DNA of 64,000 nt, taken from the NCBI GenBank assembly GCA_016490735.1, contig JAEMWC010000079.1, forward strand, positions 1,578,854 to 1,642,853, in the 5' to 3' direction. The translations under genes were made by a program, and so were the position numbers. Each line of letters starts with the position of its first letter. The stretch's first letter is position 1. Shown here piece after piece: positions 1 to 9,925 of this stretch. Below the pieces are notes generated by a model. It was not told the origin of the DNA and searched no databases. It saw only the letters and a list, made by a program, of their open reading frames with translations. Source of the stretch: Pachyseris speciosa (Eukaryota > Cnidaria > Anthozoa > Scleractinia > Pachyseridae).

Positions 1-1241
1 CGAGGAGTTCGGAAACTTCCCCAAGGAGCTGATGTTCTTTTCCAAAGCATGTGACCGATGTGATCAATCACAACCATTGTGCTTCGCTCTATGACTTCTG
101 CAGCGCCGTGAATTATTCCAAGAATAGCAATAGATTGTAGGCTTTCAAGATCTGCTTGTAAAACTCGAAAAACCGCAGCCGAGCTACAATACAAGAATAC
201 CAACAAGACGTAAGAGTATCCCGGATGGGTGATGTTGTATAATCGCTGAACGCATGCTCTTGAGATTACTTTAAGGAAAACTCCACTGAGGGGAGCGAAA
301 AGAGCAATTAATAGTCTGCCTGCTCCTTTGAGTTTTTGTTTGTTATACGCTTCATAAATATAATTGGTTATCACCAACAATACAATCAAAGGCGCACAAG
401 TTGGCAGTGCCATTTTACAGGTTACAGTTAGTAGCTTTGTCCGGCTTAGTCCTCTGTAGAAATGCTTTGCGAGAAAATAGCTTTGCAAACAGAGATTGGA
501 AATGACGAACAAGTAAGTTGGTAATTTCAAATACACGGGCTCGAAATAGGCAAGTTTTCCCAAAGCTTGCATAGCTATGGGATACAGTGCATTCACACAA
601 CACATTACACAAGAGACAACAACGAGTTTCCGTTTCACTCCTTTCAGCTGATATGGGCGAAAAAGCAGAAGAAATCCTAAAAATATAGAGACGAAATAAA
701 AAACTTCTGAAATTACCAAATAAATTGTGATTACCCATTGCACAGGTCTTGGGATTAGTTCCTTTGGTTGAGATGCACAGCTGAAGTAAGTCTTGTAGAT
801 GAGGTAAGATATAAGTATGTATACTATCCCTATGAATGGAGCGGCAAGCAATGATATTGAGGCTCCAGTGTACATTGATTTACAAACTGTACAGAGAGCG
901 GATGGTCGAAGTCGCTTCCAAGCCATGGCACTGTCTTCATCTTGTTGGTCTTCCTGTCTTTCTTCTTCTTCTTCAACTGGTGAGATGGCGTTTATAACCT
1001 TCACGTTGTAACGGCCACAGGCTAGATAGTCCAAGCTTGTGGCTTCTCTGTCGCTGTATTCTTGGTAAATAAGCTCGTCAACAGGTTGGTAATACCATTC
1101 TCGACCTGTGCTTTCCAAAGGATTGTAGCCAAAAGACTCTGCAGTGAATTCAGGTTCGTCTGGGTTGTAGTGCTCTGTTACGCCTCTTGTAAAACTGTAC
1201 ACAATGTTACCAAACACTTCTATCAATGTACTGCTACTCAT
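1..1241 (-). CDS. Multi-pass membrane protein of unknown function, copy 1 (3' end outside window)
   Basis: I do not recognise this family. The frame is open from an ATG at 1241 to the window edge, giving 413 residues without intron or stop. Residues 1-120 are hydrophilic, with a Glu/Asp-rich run at about 90-103. From about residue 127 there are at least seven hydrophobic segments (about 127-149, 168-193, 203-223, 240-258, 272-293, 308-327, 341-361), so a polytopic membrane protein is likely. The paralogues at 7940-12996 and 44659-46293 show what the missing end looks like: about 130 more residues with two further hydrophobic stretches. The start is the ATG conserved with copy 2; the codon two upstream is GTG here and ATG there. 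This is the only copy in the window without a break. Function unknown; expression not shown by the sequence. Confidence 0.72.
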   Translation of the reverse strand, partial: MSSSTLIEVFGNIVYSFTRGVTEHYNPDEPEFTAESFGYNPLESTGREWYYQPVDELIYQEYSDREATSLDYLACGRYNVKVINAISPVEEEEERQEDQQDEDSAMAWKRLRPSALCTVCKSMYTGASISLLAAPFIGIVYILISYLIYKTYFSCASQPKELIPRPVQWVITIYLVISEVFYFVSIFLGFLLLFRPYQLKGVKRKLVVVSCVMCCVNALYPIAMQALGKLAYFEPVYLKLPTYLFVISNLCLQSYFLAKHFYRGLSRTKLLTVTCKMALPTCAPLIVLLVITNYIYEAYNKQKLKGAGRLLIALFAPLSGVFLKVISRACVQRLYNITHPGYSYVLLVFLYCSSAAVFRVLQADLESLQSIAILGIIHGAAEVIERSTMVVIDHIGHMLWKRTSAPWGSFRTP

Positions 1242-2104
1242 TTTCACTTGATAACCTGTGATGAACTTAACAAGAACGAACCACGAAAGACACCAGTGGA
1301 GGCAGTATGCTCCGACAGCTTGGATGAGGGCGTCTTGTGTGTTTAATTATAATTGCCTGTGATCCCTTTTTATATTCTTGACGGCTTGGTTTCGAACTGC
1401 GCTCTCGGTTGTAGAACTCTTCAAAGAAAAGAAATACTGGAGGCCTAAAACTCACTCGGAAACTGTTTTGGTATGCGAAACTGCTGTATTATAGGCTACT
1501 TCCGTAGAAACTTGACGCCAAGGCTTGAAACACTGGCAAGGGCTTTCGTAAAGTTTAACTCGGCATAGAACGTGATTTAAACCGGAATAATAAAGCGGAG
1601 AAGCAAACTTACAGTACACACAAATATTAAGGTGACAGATCAGAGAACTAAATTTAAACGATACAAAAAACACACGCATTGTTTGGTGCTGTAGGGGCCA
1701 CAAAATCTGGATCTGAAGTACGGCCTGATCGGAAACTCCGAAATCAAAGCTCTTGCAAGAAGGCTGCTTCTAAAAGTGTTCTCGTTGAAATCAACGGCAA
1801 TATGAAAATTTAAATGCGTTCCTGTTTAATCCTAATGCCTGCGTGACATTTCCACATAACACGAGAAACGGAAAGTGGTGCGAAAGTGGTGCGGAAGTGG
1901 TGCGGCAGACCGGATACGCTTCCTTCTATGGTACATATCTTTTATCGAACCCTTTTTATTATTTTCCTTACTGTACTTCGATTTTTATTATTATTATTGT
2001 TCTAGTAGATCAATAATTGTAAACTTAAGATTGTTTGATAATTTGTTAATAAAGATTATTATTATCATAAAAGATAAGGAACTAATCTTTTTTTAAAAAA
2101 AAAA
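1242..2104 (-). promoter_or_regulatory. 5' flank of copy 1, conserved with copy 2
   Basis: No coding frame of its own. The stretch aligns in order with 46300-47160, upstream of copy 2, so the duplication included the upstream region and the two genes were probably controlled alike. I cannot point to a TATA box or start site with confidence. A 160-bp retroposon tail lies in it (listed separately). Near 1871-1907 the 8-mer GTGGTGCG occurs in three tandem steps, against one in copy 2. Confidence 0.5.
1917..2076 (+). mobile_element. Short retroposon 3' tail inserted in the copy 1 flank
   Basis: Copy 2 reads straight across this point (CCGGATA then AGGAAC, near 47138). Copy 1 has 160 extra bases, flanked by GATA at 1913-1916 and 2073-2076. 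The insert ends in an AATAAAG plus ATT-rich tail, as 5'-truncated CR1/L2-type non-LTR elements do. It carries no coding sequence. The paralogous empty site makes the boundaries firm; the family assignment rests only on the tail. Confidence 0.65.
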
Positions 2105-2440
2105 CTAATTGCCAACGAGTCATCCGAGTGGAGCTGACGCTCGGATGGCGAGGTGGCAGCGAATAGAGCCGCGCAAGAAATAAGAGTAGGCAGAAAAATT
2201 CTCGATCGAGCTTCAAAAAGTGTAACCTGATGTAATATAGATTCCCCTGAGACTTTGATTTAAGCCAATTGCAACGACGGAACTATTGCAACCAATGAAA
2301 AGACGTGTTAGATTTTGGTGTTAACCAATCAAAAGGCGGTACTGGGCGCACAAGCGTTCCTTCCCTTTCGTTTCCGCTTGTTTCGTACCTTTGCCTACTG
2401 AGATTCTGTGGGTTTTGCAGGCGTTCGTCTTTTTGGTTTG
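2105..2440 (+). repeat. Dispersed repeat A, copy 1
   Basis: Matches 43960-44656 in inverted orientation, apart from a 335-bp insertion there. Near one end it has a hairpin (CATCCGAG...CTCGGATG, 2127-2147). That same end abuts the 5' flank of membrane-gene copy 1 here and the stop codon of copy 2 at 44659. No coding potential. Probably a non-autonomous transposable element; superfamily not assignable. Confidence 0.6.
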
Positions 2441-2782
2441 TTTTTTCGTTTTTGTGTTTATTGAACTGTGGATAATTTCAAATACAGTTGGTCAAAAGAC
2501 CATATCGAACCAGAGTGTTCGCCACTGAATTGAACTCTTGAACCAGCGTGTTCATCAATCGAACCAGCGTGTTCCCCCTCACTTTGGTCATATTGAACTG
2601 AAAGTTTAACCGGCCAGCGTGCCTTTACGAAGAACTTGATCTAATACGAATTTTCAGGTAAATTGACGGAGGGGTCGACGGACAATACTCGTTGAATCAG
2701 TGTATTCTCATATCCAATCAGTGTGTTCTCAAATCGAGTCAAAGTAGTGGCAGGCGAAATCGTTGGCAGTGTGTTTATCTCA
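2441..2782. other. Unassigned stretch
   Basis: No gene seen. The motif GAACCAGCGTGTTC or close variants recurs at about 2508-2575, followed by other near-repeats (AATCAGTGTGTTCTC at 2716), suggesting a decayed short tandem repeat. Confidence 0.4.
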
Positions 2783-3017
2783 AGCAAATGATACATGGTT
2801 CAACATTTGTTGAGCAACAAATATTAAACATTGTTGCGCCAACTTGTTGAACGGAATAGAGCCAAGCTCTATTTTCGTTCAACAACGTTCAACATCTTTC
2901 AACATGTTGAACGGCATATTTCAACGTTCAACATCACATGATACACTGTTCAACATTTGTTGAACAGCAGCTGCAACATTTGTTGCTCAACAAATTTTGA
3001 ACCGTGTATCATTCGCT
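2783..3017. mobile_element. Short inverted-repeat transposon (MITE)
   Basis: The ends are inverted copies of about 35 bp: AGCAAATGATACATGGTTCA on the left, and AGCGAATGATACACGGTTCA reading in from the right. The inside is rich in AACATTTGTTG and ACATTGTTG motifs. No coding sequence. Superfamily not clear. Confidence 0.6.
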
Positions 3018-3607
3018 TCACGGTTCAATTCACACAGTTATCAGGCATTATGCTGTGTTTATTATACGTATTATTTTCACTGATCTTATGTAATAACAAT
3101 GTGAATAGTGGGAGTGATATGAAGTTTTCCAGTTACTCAAGTTTGTATTGTTTTCGATTTTAGCGATAAGCTGAAGCTTGCATATATTACGATGTGTAGG
3201 GGAAAATATTTACAATGGAGAATTTCCCATGCTTCAAATGGAAGCTTTAATTCTTACATTATAACAAATAAAGAAGCGCTTATTATAAATGGAAATATAA
3301 TAGACAGTAACATTAAGAATAGTTTTTTCAAACTTATATGAGGCATGTATACATTTACAAAATTGTAATGTGGATACAGATATGAGCCTTATTTGAGAAC
3401 CTGTTTGGTCCTATAGGTGGTTTGCACGTTACGTCATCGCCGCCATGCTGGTGGACGTAAACAATACATCTCTCATTAGCTCCTTTTGTTCGTCCACCGG
3501 CATTTATTCGTTTCACCATTGTTATGTGTCTCTAGAGATTGGCTGCAAACCACCTATTTGAGACAGCGTTGCAACTCATTTGCTTCAATGTCCGCAGACG
3601 CTGTATG
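3018..3607. other. Unassigned stretch
   Basis: AT-rich sequence without a supported gene. The short frame at 2957-3163 partly overlaps the neighbouring transposon and has no recognisable domain. Confidence 0.3.
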
Positions 3608-3787
3608 CACCTTATTCCAAAATGGCGGCCAATTTATTATTCTTTCGTTTGCATGTTAATTAGCCCTCTTTGCCTCATTTTCACTTCAAAATTCTTTTGT
3701 ATTTTGTACATGCTGACGAGGCAAAGAGGGCTAATTAACATGCAAACAAAAGAATAATAAATTGGAGGCCATTTTGGAATAAGGTGT
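3608..3787. mobile_element. Snap-back inverted-repeat element
   Basis: Two arms of about 72 bases (from CACCTTATTCCAAAATGGC at 3608, and its complement ending near 3787) are separated by a loop of about 35 bases. The arms differ at a few positions. Typical of a foldback MITE; no coding sequence. Confidence 0.7.
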
Positions 3788-4939
3788 ATTTAGTGACATA
3801 TTTACATTAAACACAGTTGGAACTCTGAACCAGCAGTTGGAATCACTTTTTCTCATACAATAGAAAAATCAGTCAGTTTGTTCAGTCTGCAGCAATGAAA
3901 TTATAAAAAATACATGTATATTCGTTATTTACATTACCTGCCAAATTTGGGTCACAGCCTATTTCAAAATGGTGTTTATGAGGCAATACTTTAAGTAGCA
4001 GAACACTTTTCTGTGATTTGTGTCAACAGCATTCTGGGGTTGTGTCAGTGCTGCAACATTTTGTTGCACTTACGAAATTCTTACTTGTAGAACTCTCATC
4101 GAACTGTATCAATCATATATACTTTCCCTTGTGTATGGATGTGTTAGGTGGATGTGAACCGCAACAATTGGTGACGGAAGTGGGCAGTGACCGGAAATGG
4201 GAGAGTAATGAACCGTTACTGATCCTCCGTTGGGGAAAGGTAAAATCATGGCAAGTTTGTCTTTCAAAGCAAAAGGTCAGCTCCGCTCATGGAAAACCCA
4301 CCGGAGGCAAAAAAAATCGAAAAACACAAATAGAGTCAATAGAGCTAGACAGACTAGACAGCCAGCAAATACTACCAACACGTTTCACGTTTATTGTACG
4401 AGGTCACAACACATGTCCTTCAAACAATAGCTAACTAATAATTAGAACAATTCTCACGCTTCGACAATTCTCAGCAAACCTTCGAGTATCAAAGTCTCCT
4501 CCTTTTCTGGAAACGTCCGACGTATATGGGTCGAATATTCACTTGTCTGTGACTTGAACTCGAACATAGTGGTCTTCTCTATCACCAACGCCCGGGCACC
4601 GAAGTGACTCTAGCCAACTGCACGCTGACGAAGTCGACAAACAAACTGATCAACGGTTTCACTGATTTCCTGTGCAAAAGCGTCTACGAAACTAGTGCTT
4701 CTAAAGAAACGACATCTATGGAAGCAGAAACGCTTCCAACACCTCCCGATTCGCTAGTTGAACCACTAGCGCTAGCTCCGCTTGTCTCACCGCCGCTTAT
4801 AAACCGCCGTTGAAAAGAGAAAAACCTCGACAAATACCTCCACGAAACCGCGAGTAAAAAAGAACGATCCTCGTCGCTAACTGTAGAATTCCGAAACACA
4901 AATAGAGACCGCCAGCGAATACTTTCAACACGTTTATTC
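3788..4939. other. Unassigned stretch
   Basis: No gene supported. A 138-codon frame at 4018-4434 has no recognisable domain. The segment at 4325-4390 is loosely repeated at 4896-4940 (both carry AACACAAATAGAG and CAACACGTTT), pointing to an old duplication or repeat. Confidence 0.3.
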
Positions 4940-5312
4940 TTCGATAGGTATGAATATGCAGTCCAAAGAGGTTCTATCCACTATCATGGAGTTGCTAAGT
5001 TGAAAAATGACCCAGGGATACTTGGCTACCGTCTAATTACAACCTGAGAAACTCTGAGGCAAAATTGGCATTGCCGAAACCGAGAACCAATTATTTAAAA
5101 CGTAGCTTCTCCTATAGCGGGGCCAAGTTATAGAACGACTTGCCCGATAGCTTAAAAGTGTCGCATCTGTTGATCAATTTAAGCGAAATCTGAAGAAGGT
5201 ATCAAACATATCGGATTCCCAAACGACAATCATGTAAAACAGTTGTAAATAGTCTTAGGTTTTAACTTGTAATACTCAACTGATGATTTTCCGTGTTTAA
5301 ATAAAGTCTTAT

Positions 5313-5320
<8 letters not shown>
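4940..5320 (+). pseudogene. Decayed 3' end of a non-LTR retrotransposon
   Basis: In one forward frame from about 5038 the translation reads like the end of a CR1/jockey-type ORF2: a YNLRNSE-like start, then LALPKPRTNYLKRSFSYSGA, then a stop where such proteins have Trp, then NDLPD. The stop and a poor downstream frame show it is dead. An AATAAAG-type tail and a microsatellite follow directly, as expected at the 3' end of such elements. The 5' limit is uncertain. Confidence 0.65.
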
Positions 5321-5381
<61 letters not shown>

Positions 5382-5417
5382 TACATACATACATACATAC
5401 ATACATACATACATACA
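5311..5417. repeat. Compound microsatellite (TACA)n-(CA)n-(TACA)n
   Basis: Uninterrupted TACA steps, then about 22 CA dinucleotides, then TACA steps again. It begins at the tail of the retrotransposon remnant and probably grew from that tail. The cysteine/valine/tyrosine-rich frames across it are artefacts. Confidence 0.9.
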
Positions 5418-6042
5418 GACGTCTTAAACGGTCCCTTCTTAAAACTTGTGCCTAATTTTACCTGATTATCAGTTATAATTTTAGATAAGGATATCGCAAT
5501 AGGCCTCTGAAACGTTATCAATTGACAAATAATTTGTTCAAAAAGTTCTATATATGGCATGACGTTTTCTATCAAATTGTTCACATTTGCCGTGCTTGAT
5601 ATGTGCTGTGAAAATATATTTTTGCTCAAAAGTTGCTTAGTGAGCGAAAACTTGCTCCAGGTTGCTAAAACCACTGCTCCAAACGCCAAAAGTTGCTCAA
5701 AAACTGGACAGGCCCAAATTTAGCCATTTCAGTTAGTAATAAAATATCTTTCGTGAACATTTCTCACGCAACTCAGTAAACACACTTCGAATAATGGGCA
5801 TGCAGAGCGAAAACAAGCACTATGACCCCATCTATTGATGCATTTTTTCAATGTCCTATGCATGGCTATCAATTGTGCCAAGTTTGAAAAAAATCTGAAC
5901 AGTACGTCTTTTTGCTATGATTTTCACGTAAATAAAAAACGGAGAAGACAACGCTACTTTTATTTCACTTTCAACTCACTAACGTTGGAATTAAGTTTCT
6001 GAGGCTCGTTTATATTGAAAGTCAGTGTGAGTGCCTTGCAAT
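5418..6042. other. Unassigned stretch
   Basis: AT-rich; no gene, RNA or repeat structure I can support. Confidence 0.3.
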
Positions 6043-6275
6043 AGACCAGTTTACAGGTGTGTGTTCAGTGACCTGGCCTTTGAGTGGAAGCGAGGCTGGA
6101 GGTGACCTTGGTTTGATACAAACGCCTCTGTCTTACTCATGCAAATGTAGACTAGTTAGCATAAGAACAACATGACTTACATGAGAAAAGCAGTGAGGTC
6201 TATATCAAAACAAGGTCACCGCCAGCCTCGTTTCCCTTCGTAGGCTAGGTCACTGAGCATGCAATTGTAAAATGG
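6043..6275. mobile_element. Foldback MITE with about 100-bp arms
   Basis: The left arm (from ACCAGTTTACAGG) and the right arm (ending TGCAATTGTAAAATGGG) are inverted copies. They share blocks such as CAGTGACCT and CGAGGCTGG.GGTGACCTTG, and diverge at roughly one base in six. Non-coding. Confidence 0.65.
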
Positions 6276-6644
6276 GCTAAAAATGGGCTGGTGCGACCTC
6301 CTTATTATCATTTTAACAATTCATTACATCAATTTTAATAGTATTAAAATTAACTTTCCTCTCGAAGCTCAATTCGCCACTTTCACATCTCCCATAACAC
6401 ACTTTGTTTGCACCCCAAAATTTTGAAATTGAAAACAATGCTGATGCATTTTTTTTTCGGGGGGGGGGGGGGCAAACAAGGTGAATTATGGAAGATGTAG
6501 AAGTGGCGAATACATACGAAATGACTTTCTTTTCACGAAAATTGTTCATCGAAAATAATTACGTGTCCTGTCGGTAAAAGCGCGGTAATAAAGGCAACAA
6601 ATTCGTGCAACTTTCCGCGCAATATTGTTGCGGTACGAGTCTTT

Positions 6645-6970
6645 CAAGCAGGAAACGAGCGCCAGACCTGCATGTCATATGTATGTCAGTGGTGAGTAGC
6701 GAAATCAAATATCTAGTGACACTTGTGCTTAGCTTGTTGATTTAAAAAATTCAATGTCCACTGTTTCAAGGGTTTTCTCAAGCATCGGTAAGCCAATCGA
6801 TATCTGATCGAGCCAGAACAGTTTGATAGAATCCTAAAATATTTCATCCTAGCGTGGTACGCGAATAACACGCATGACTCATTAGCAGCCCTGGATGATC
6901 ACAGAGTTTTCTCCCGAGAATACGAATAAATACGGGCCCAGGCCTTTATGGACGATAGTGTGCGTTATGA
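6645..6970 (+). repeat. Dispersed repeat B, copy 1 (uninterrupted)
   Basis: Aligns with 38871-39878. That second copy contains two insertions; this one is the uninterrupted form and so supplies the empty sites. Non-coding. Confidence 0.75.
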
Positions 6971-6979
6971 TCACGCAAT

Positions 6980-7937
6980 CTCGTACCCAGAGTCCTCGGG
7001 CTGTTCGGTCAGCGGGTGGACGCCCGGAGAGACCCTGGGATAATAGAGACCTTAAGATACCCGATTCCGGTGTACGGGTACGGGTAGGTCGCCATGTTTG
7101 ACCATATTTGGTAATGGTCACTACCCGGTAACCTAGTCGTTTATCCGGGGTAAGTTGCATGCTACTCGTGTTTACTTACGGGTAAATTGTAAAGGACAAG
7201 CGAACGACGTTTTAAGCGAAATGAACGAAAAAGTAAGTCAATTGTGCTGCCTAATTTGTGTTTGTACCAAGTAAAGTCTAATTAACAAGAAACACTTGAC
7301 CGAAAACCAGCTGACTAAGCGTTGGAAGCGACGAATGGCGGAGACACGTTCGTGGTGGAAATCTTTTCGAAGACAAAATTCTACCAGTCACTTTTGTGAA
7401 CCTTTAAGCTTATCTAGCCAAAATAAAGGAAAATGTGTTTCGAAAGGACAGTTTCCAGGAATTTTGAGCTTATCGTTACTACCACGGGCATAAAGCAACA
7501 ACATTTCGTCTAAGTACCTTTCTGTAAGCAAGGAAAGAAAATATGGAACCTTGTTAAGCGGGAAAAAAAAGACTGAGCAAATTCAAGAAAAAACGAACAG
7601 ATACTGATAAAACATTATGACTACAAACCTAACCTTGGCAGCCGCCACGTTTACTAAACGGGAATAAGTTAAGGTTTAAGTCCTTCTATGTTTAGTCCGG
7701 GTAACTTAAGTTGATTTTCCCGTCACTTTTCACGTGTACGGCTACCGGTAATTTACCCGTACCCGTACACCGGAATCGGGGTATCTTAAGGTCTCTAATG
7801 GACCGGCCATTTTTCCCAGTAAATCTGGGGTAAAACAATGGAAGCCGTTATGGGCCAGCCAATCATAAAATTTCATTTTTTTTCTCTCCTGGCGACTAAC
7901 CGCTGGCCAAAGAGCCTGAGGACTCTGGGTACGAGAT
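6980..7937. mobile_element. Outer inverted-repeat element, interrupted by a second element
   Basis: The ends are inverted copies: CTCGTACCCAGAGTCCTCGG at about 6982 and its complement ending about 7937. ATGATCACG occurs on both sides, three bases from the left end and next to the right end, and may be a 9-bp target duplication. Between the ends sits an independent element (7044-7797). No coding sequence. Confidence 0.6.
7044..7797. mobile_element. Inner element with about 44-bp terminal inverted repeats
   Basis: Left end GAGACCTTAAGATAC followed by CCGATTCCGGTGTACGGGTA; the right end is its inverted complement, with one base of length difference. Both ends are bordered by TA, fitting a TA target. 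No transposase frame; the 65-codon frame at 7296-7493 has no recognisable domain. Non-autonomous. Confidence 0.65.
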
Positions 7938-8306
7938 GATCACGTAAAAGGCATTTTGCATGGCAGATATGAGGGTTCCTTGAAGCGCCCTTTGACAACT
8001 GTAAAAAGCTTTGTGCAAGACCACACAGCCACGGGCATCGCGATTATAACTTCAAGTAAAACGTGTCTTTTCCATCGTCTTCGCCACACAGCCATGGCAG
8101 CCATGTTTTGATAACGAGTCTCGATCGCAAGAGAAACGCTGGTGAAAAACCATTCGATCACCAGCTGAAGTGAAACAGTGATTGCAAAGGATCCAAACAA
8201 ATTGAAGAAAGATTGGTTCTGTAAGTAAATAAATTGGTACAACTCTAACACACCATTAACATACACAATAGCAGTTGATTCAGACAAACATGCTCATAAT
8301 GGCGAT

Positions 8307-8434
8307 TGTCACACGTAAAGTAATGTTTTGGTCCGCTAATTATTCAGCTTGTGTGGTATATACTAAATCAATTATTCACCTCAGCGTCGGTGAAATATCA
8401 CCACTATTCACTCCACTTCGGCGAATAATTGTTA
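8307..8434. mobile_element. Small AT-rich insertion in copy 3
   Basis: Copies 2 and 3 are colinear on both sides (TGCTCATAATGGCGAT and TTAGTCTCTCAC), but only copy 3 has this segment. CAATTATTCACC near 8368 and its near-complement around 8420-8432 give a hairpin, so a small MITE is likely. Confidence 0.5.
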
Positions 8435-8940
8435 ATTAGTCTCTCACAGCGAGGAGTACGAAAACTTCCCCAATGAGCTGATGTTCTTTTCCAAAGCATA
8501 TGACAGATGTGATCAATCACAACCATTGTGCTTCGTTCTAGCACTTCTTCAGCGCCGTGACATTACCAGAAATCCGCGTCACGTTTATTTATTTGTCACG
8601 CGGCGTTTAAAATGGCCGCCGGAGTTTCTAAAGAATGTATGAATTTCAACAGAAAACTTCAGATAAATTTACCGGTGGCAATGCTGCTTATTTTCTGCAC
8701 GTTACATATAAAATATAAATCTTAAATGGAGTGTTTTGTGTTGTGGTTTGACTGAAAACGTATAAAAACTTTGGACAATTTTTAATTGAAAAACTTCGGT
8801 TACTGACCCTTATACAGTCTCCATTTTAGTCAGATTTTAGTCAAATTACTCGCCTTTAATACAAATTTTGCAATGCATTTCCTCGTTCTGACAATCTTCC
8901 GCACATCCCAGAAGTATTAGTAGAAAATGAGCTTTCCGAA

Positions 8941-9113
8941 ATAGACGATTAGAAGTCCAAAGGTTGATACAACGTAATATATTTGAGAACAATATTTCGG
9001 CTGGCCAAACCAGCCTTCTTCAGGTTTAGATGTTACTAAATTATAAAAATGAAATAACAATATTATATTTTGGAGGATGTCGCAATACATAGGAGGGCGG
9101 AAATGACGTTTAC
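8941..9113 (-). repeat. Penelope-like terminal repeat, left (inverted)
   Basis: About 173 bp that recur in inverted orientation at 9742-9925 with few differences; the right copy has about ten extra bases near 9893. The pair flanks the GIY-YIG frame. Inverted terminal repeats of this kind are known for Penelope-like elements. It contains a hammerhead-like core on the minus strand (8995-9023). Confidence 0.7.
8995..9023 (-). ncRNA. Hammerhead-like core, inverted copy
   Basis: Same motif as at 9832-9860, on the minus strand, in the left inverted repeat. The core residues and the 6-bp stem are identical. Confidence 0.42.
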
Positions 9114-9280
9114 CAGGAGCCCATCACTAGGAGCGTATAACTGGCTTATATTCCTGTCACGGCGTTTTCACAGACCAATTTATTTTTAGACTGAATTTCC
9201 CGCCAATATCAGATTCCCGCAGGAATGACCAATCACAAGTCGCTGCACGTGCCACAAGAATCTGCACGTGCAGAGCCTTT

Positions 9281-9661
9281 GTGTTTCGCTCGTTAAAGCT
9301 ATTGTTATGTGGCGCTCTCGTGGCCGTTGCCCTTCCGCACATCATAATAAATTTAATATACATGATACAATGTAACCGCTGCCCACATTTACAATACATA
9401 GGTGAAACTAAGCGACGTCTCAAAGACAGATTCAACGAACACAGACGCCCAGTCGACAAAACTAACATTAAATCCAAACCTACCACTGTTTCCGAACATT
9501 TTCTCTCAAATCCTAACCACTGCCACACTGATATGCAGCTTATCCCACTTGAACTAATCCACTCCTCACGTGATTCAATCAGAAAAGCCAGAGAGTCATT
9601 CCTTATAGATTTCGCGGGAACTTTAGAGCCCCGTGGTTTAAATAGACGTGATAAATTGTAA
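9281..9661 (+). pseudogene. GIY-YIG endonuclease domain of a Penelope-like retroelement
   Basis: The frame encodes 126 residues. From about residue 25 it shows the GIY-YIG layout: an IYMIQC strand, a CNRCP pair of cysteines, QYIGET (the YIG motif), then RRLKDRFNEHRR with the conserved Arg and His region. In Penelope-like elements this endonuclease domain is the C-terminal part of a single protein that starts with a reverse transcriptase. No reverse-transcriptase motif is present here, so this is a 5'-truncated copy keeping only the endonuclease end and its stop at 9659-9661. The first residues of the frame probably do not belong to the original protein. Confidence 0.8.
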
Positions 9662-9741
9662 TTTAGAAAGGTTTTAAAATCGTGTTTTACTTTATTTAAT
9701 TAATTAATATAATTTTTTAAGTTGTTTTTTTGCATTATCAT

Positions 9742-9925
9742 GTAAACGTCATTTCCGCCCTCCTATGTATTGCGACATCCTCCAAAATATAATATTGTTA
9801 TTTCATTTTTGTAATTTAGTAACATCTAAACCTGAAGAAGGCTGGTTTGGCCAGCCGAAATATTGTTCTCAAATATATTACGTTGTATCAGCCTTGCAGT
9901 AGTCTTTGGACTTCTAATCATCTAT
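9742..9925 (+). repeat. Penelope-like terminal repeat, right
   Basis: Inverted partner of 8941-9113, following the GIY-YIG frame by 80 bp. It carries the hammerhead-like core at 9832-9860. Confidence 0.7.
9832..9860 (+). ncRNA. Hammerhead-like core in the Penelope-like repeat
   Basis: CTGAAGA at 9832-9838, then one A, then a perfect 6-bp stem (GGCTGG / CCAGCC, loop TTTGG), then GAAA at 9857-9860. After it, ATATT and AATAT can pair as a weak helix III. Penelope-like elements are known to carry minimal hammerhead ribozymes. Against it: the extra A after CTGANGA departs from the canonical core, and I find no convincing helix I. A second copy is on the minus strand at 8995-9023. Confidence 0.45.

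Noticed and set aside
4018..4434. 138-codon plus-strand frame
   Set aside because: No domain, no splice context, mixed composition; part of it recurs as a loose repeat.
5309..5689. 126-codon minus-strand frame
   Set aside because: One third is CA/TACA microsatellite and the rest has no recognisable domain.
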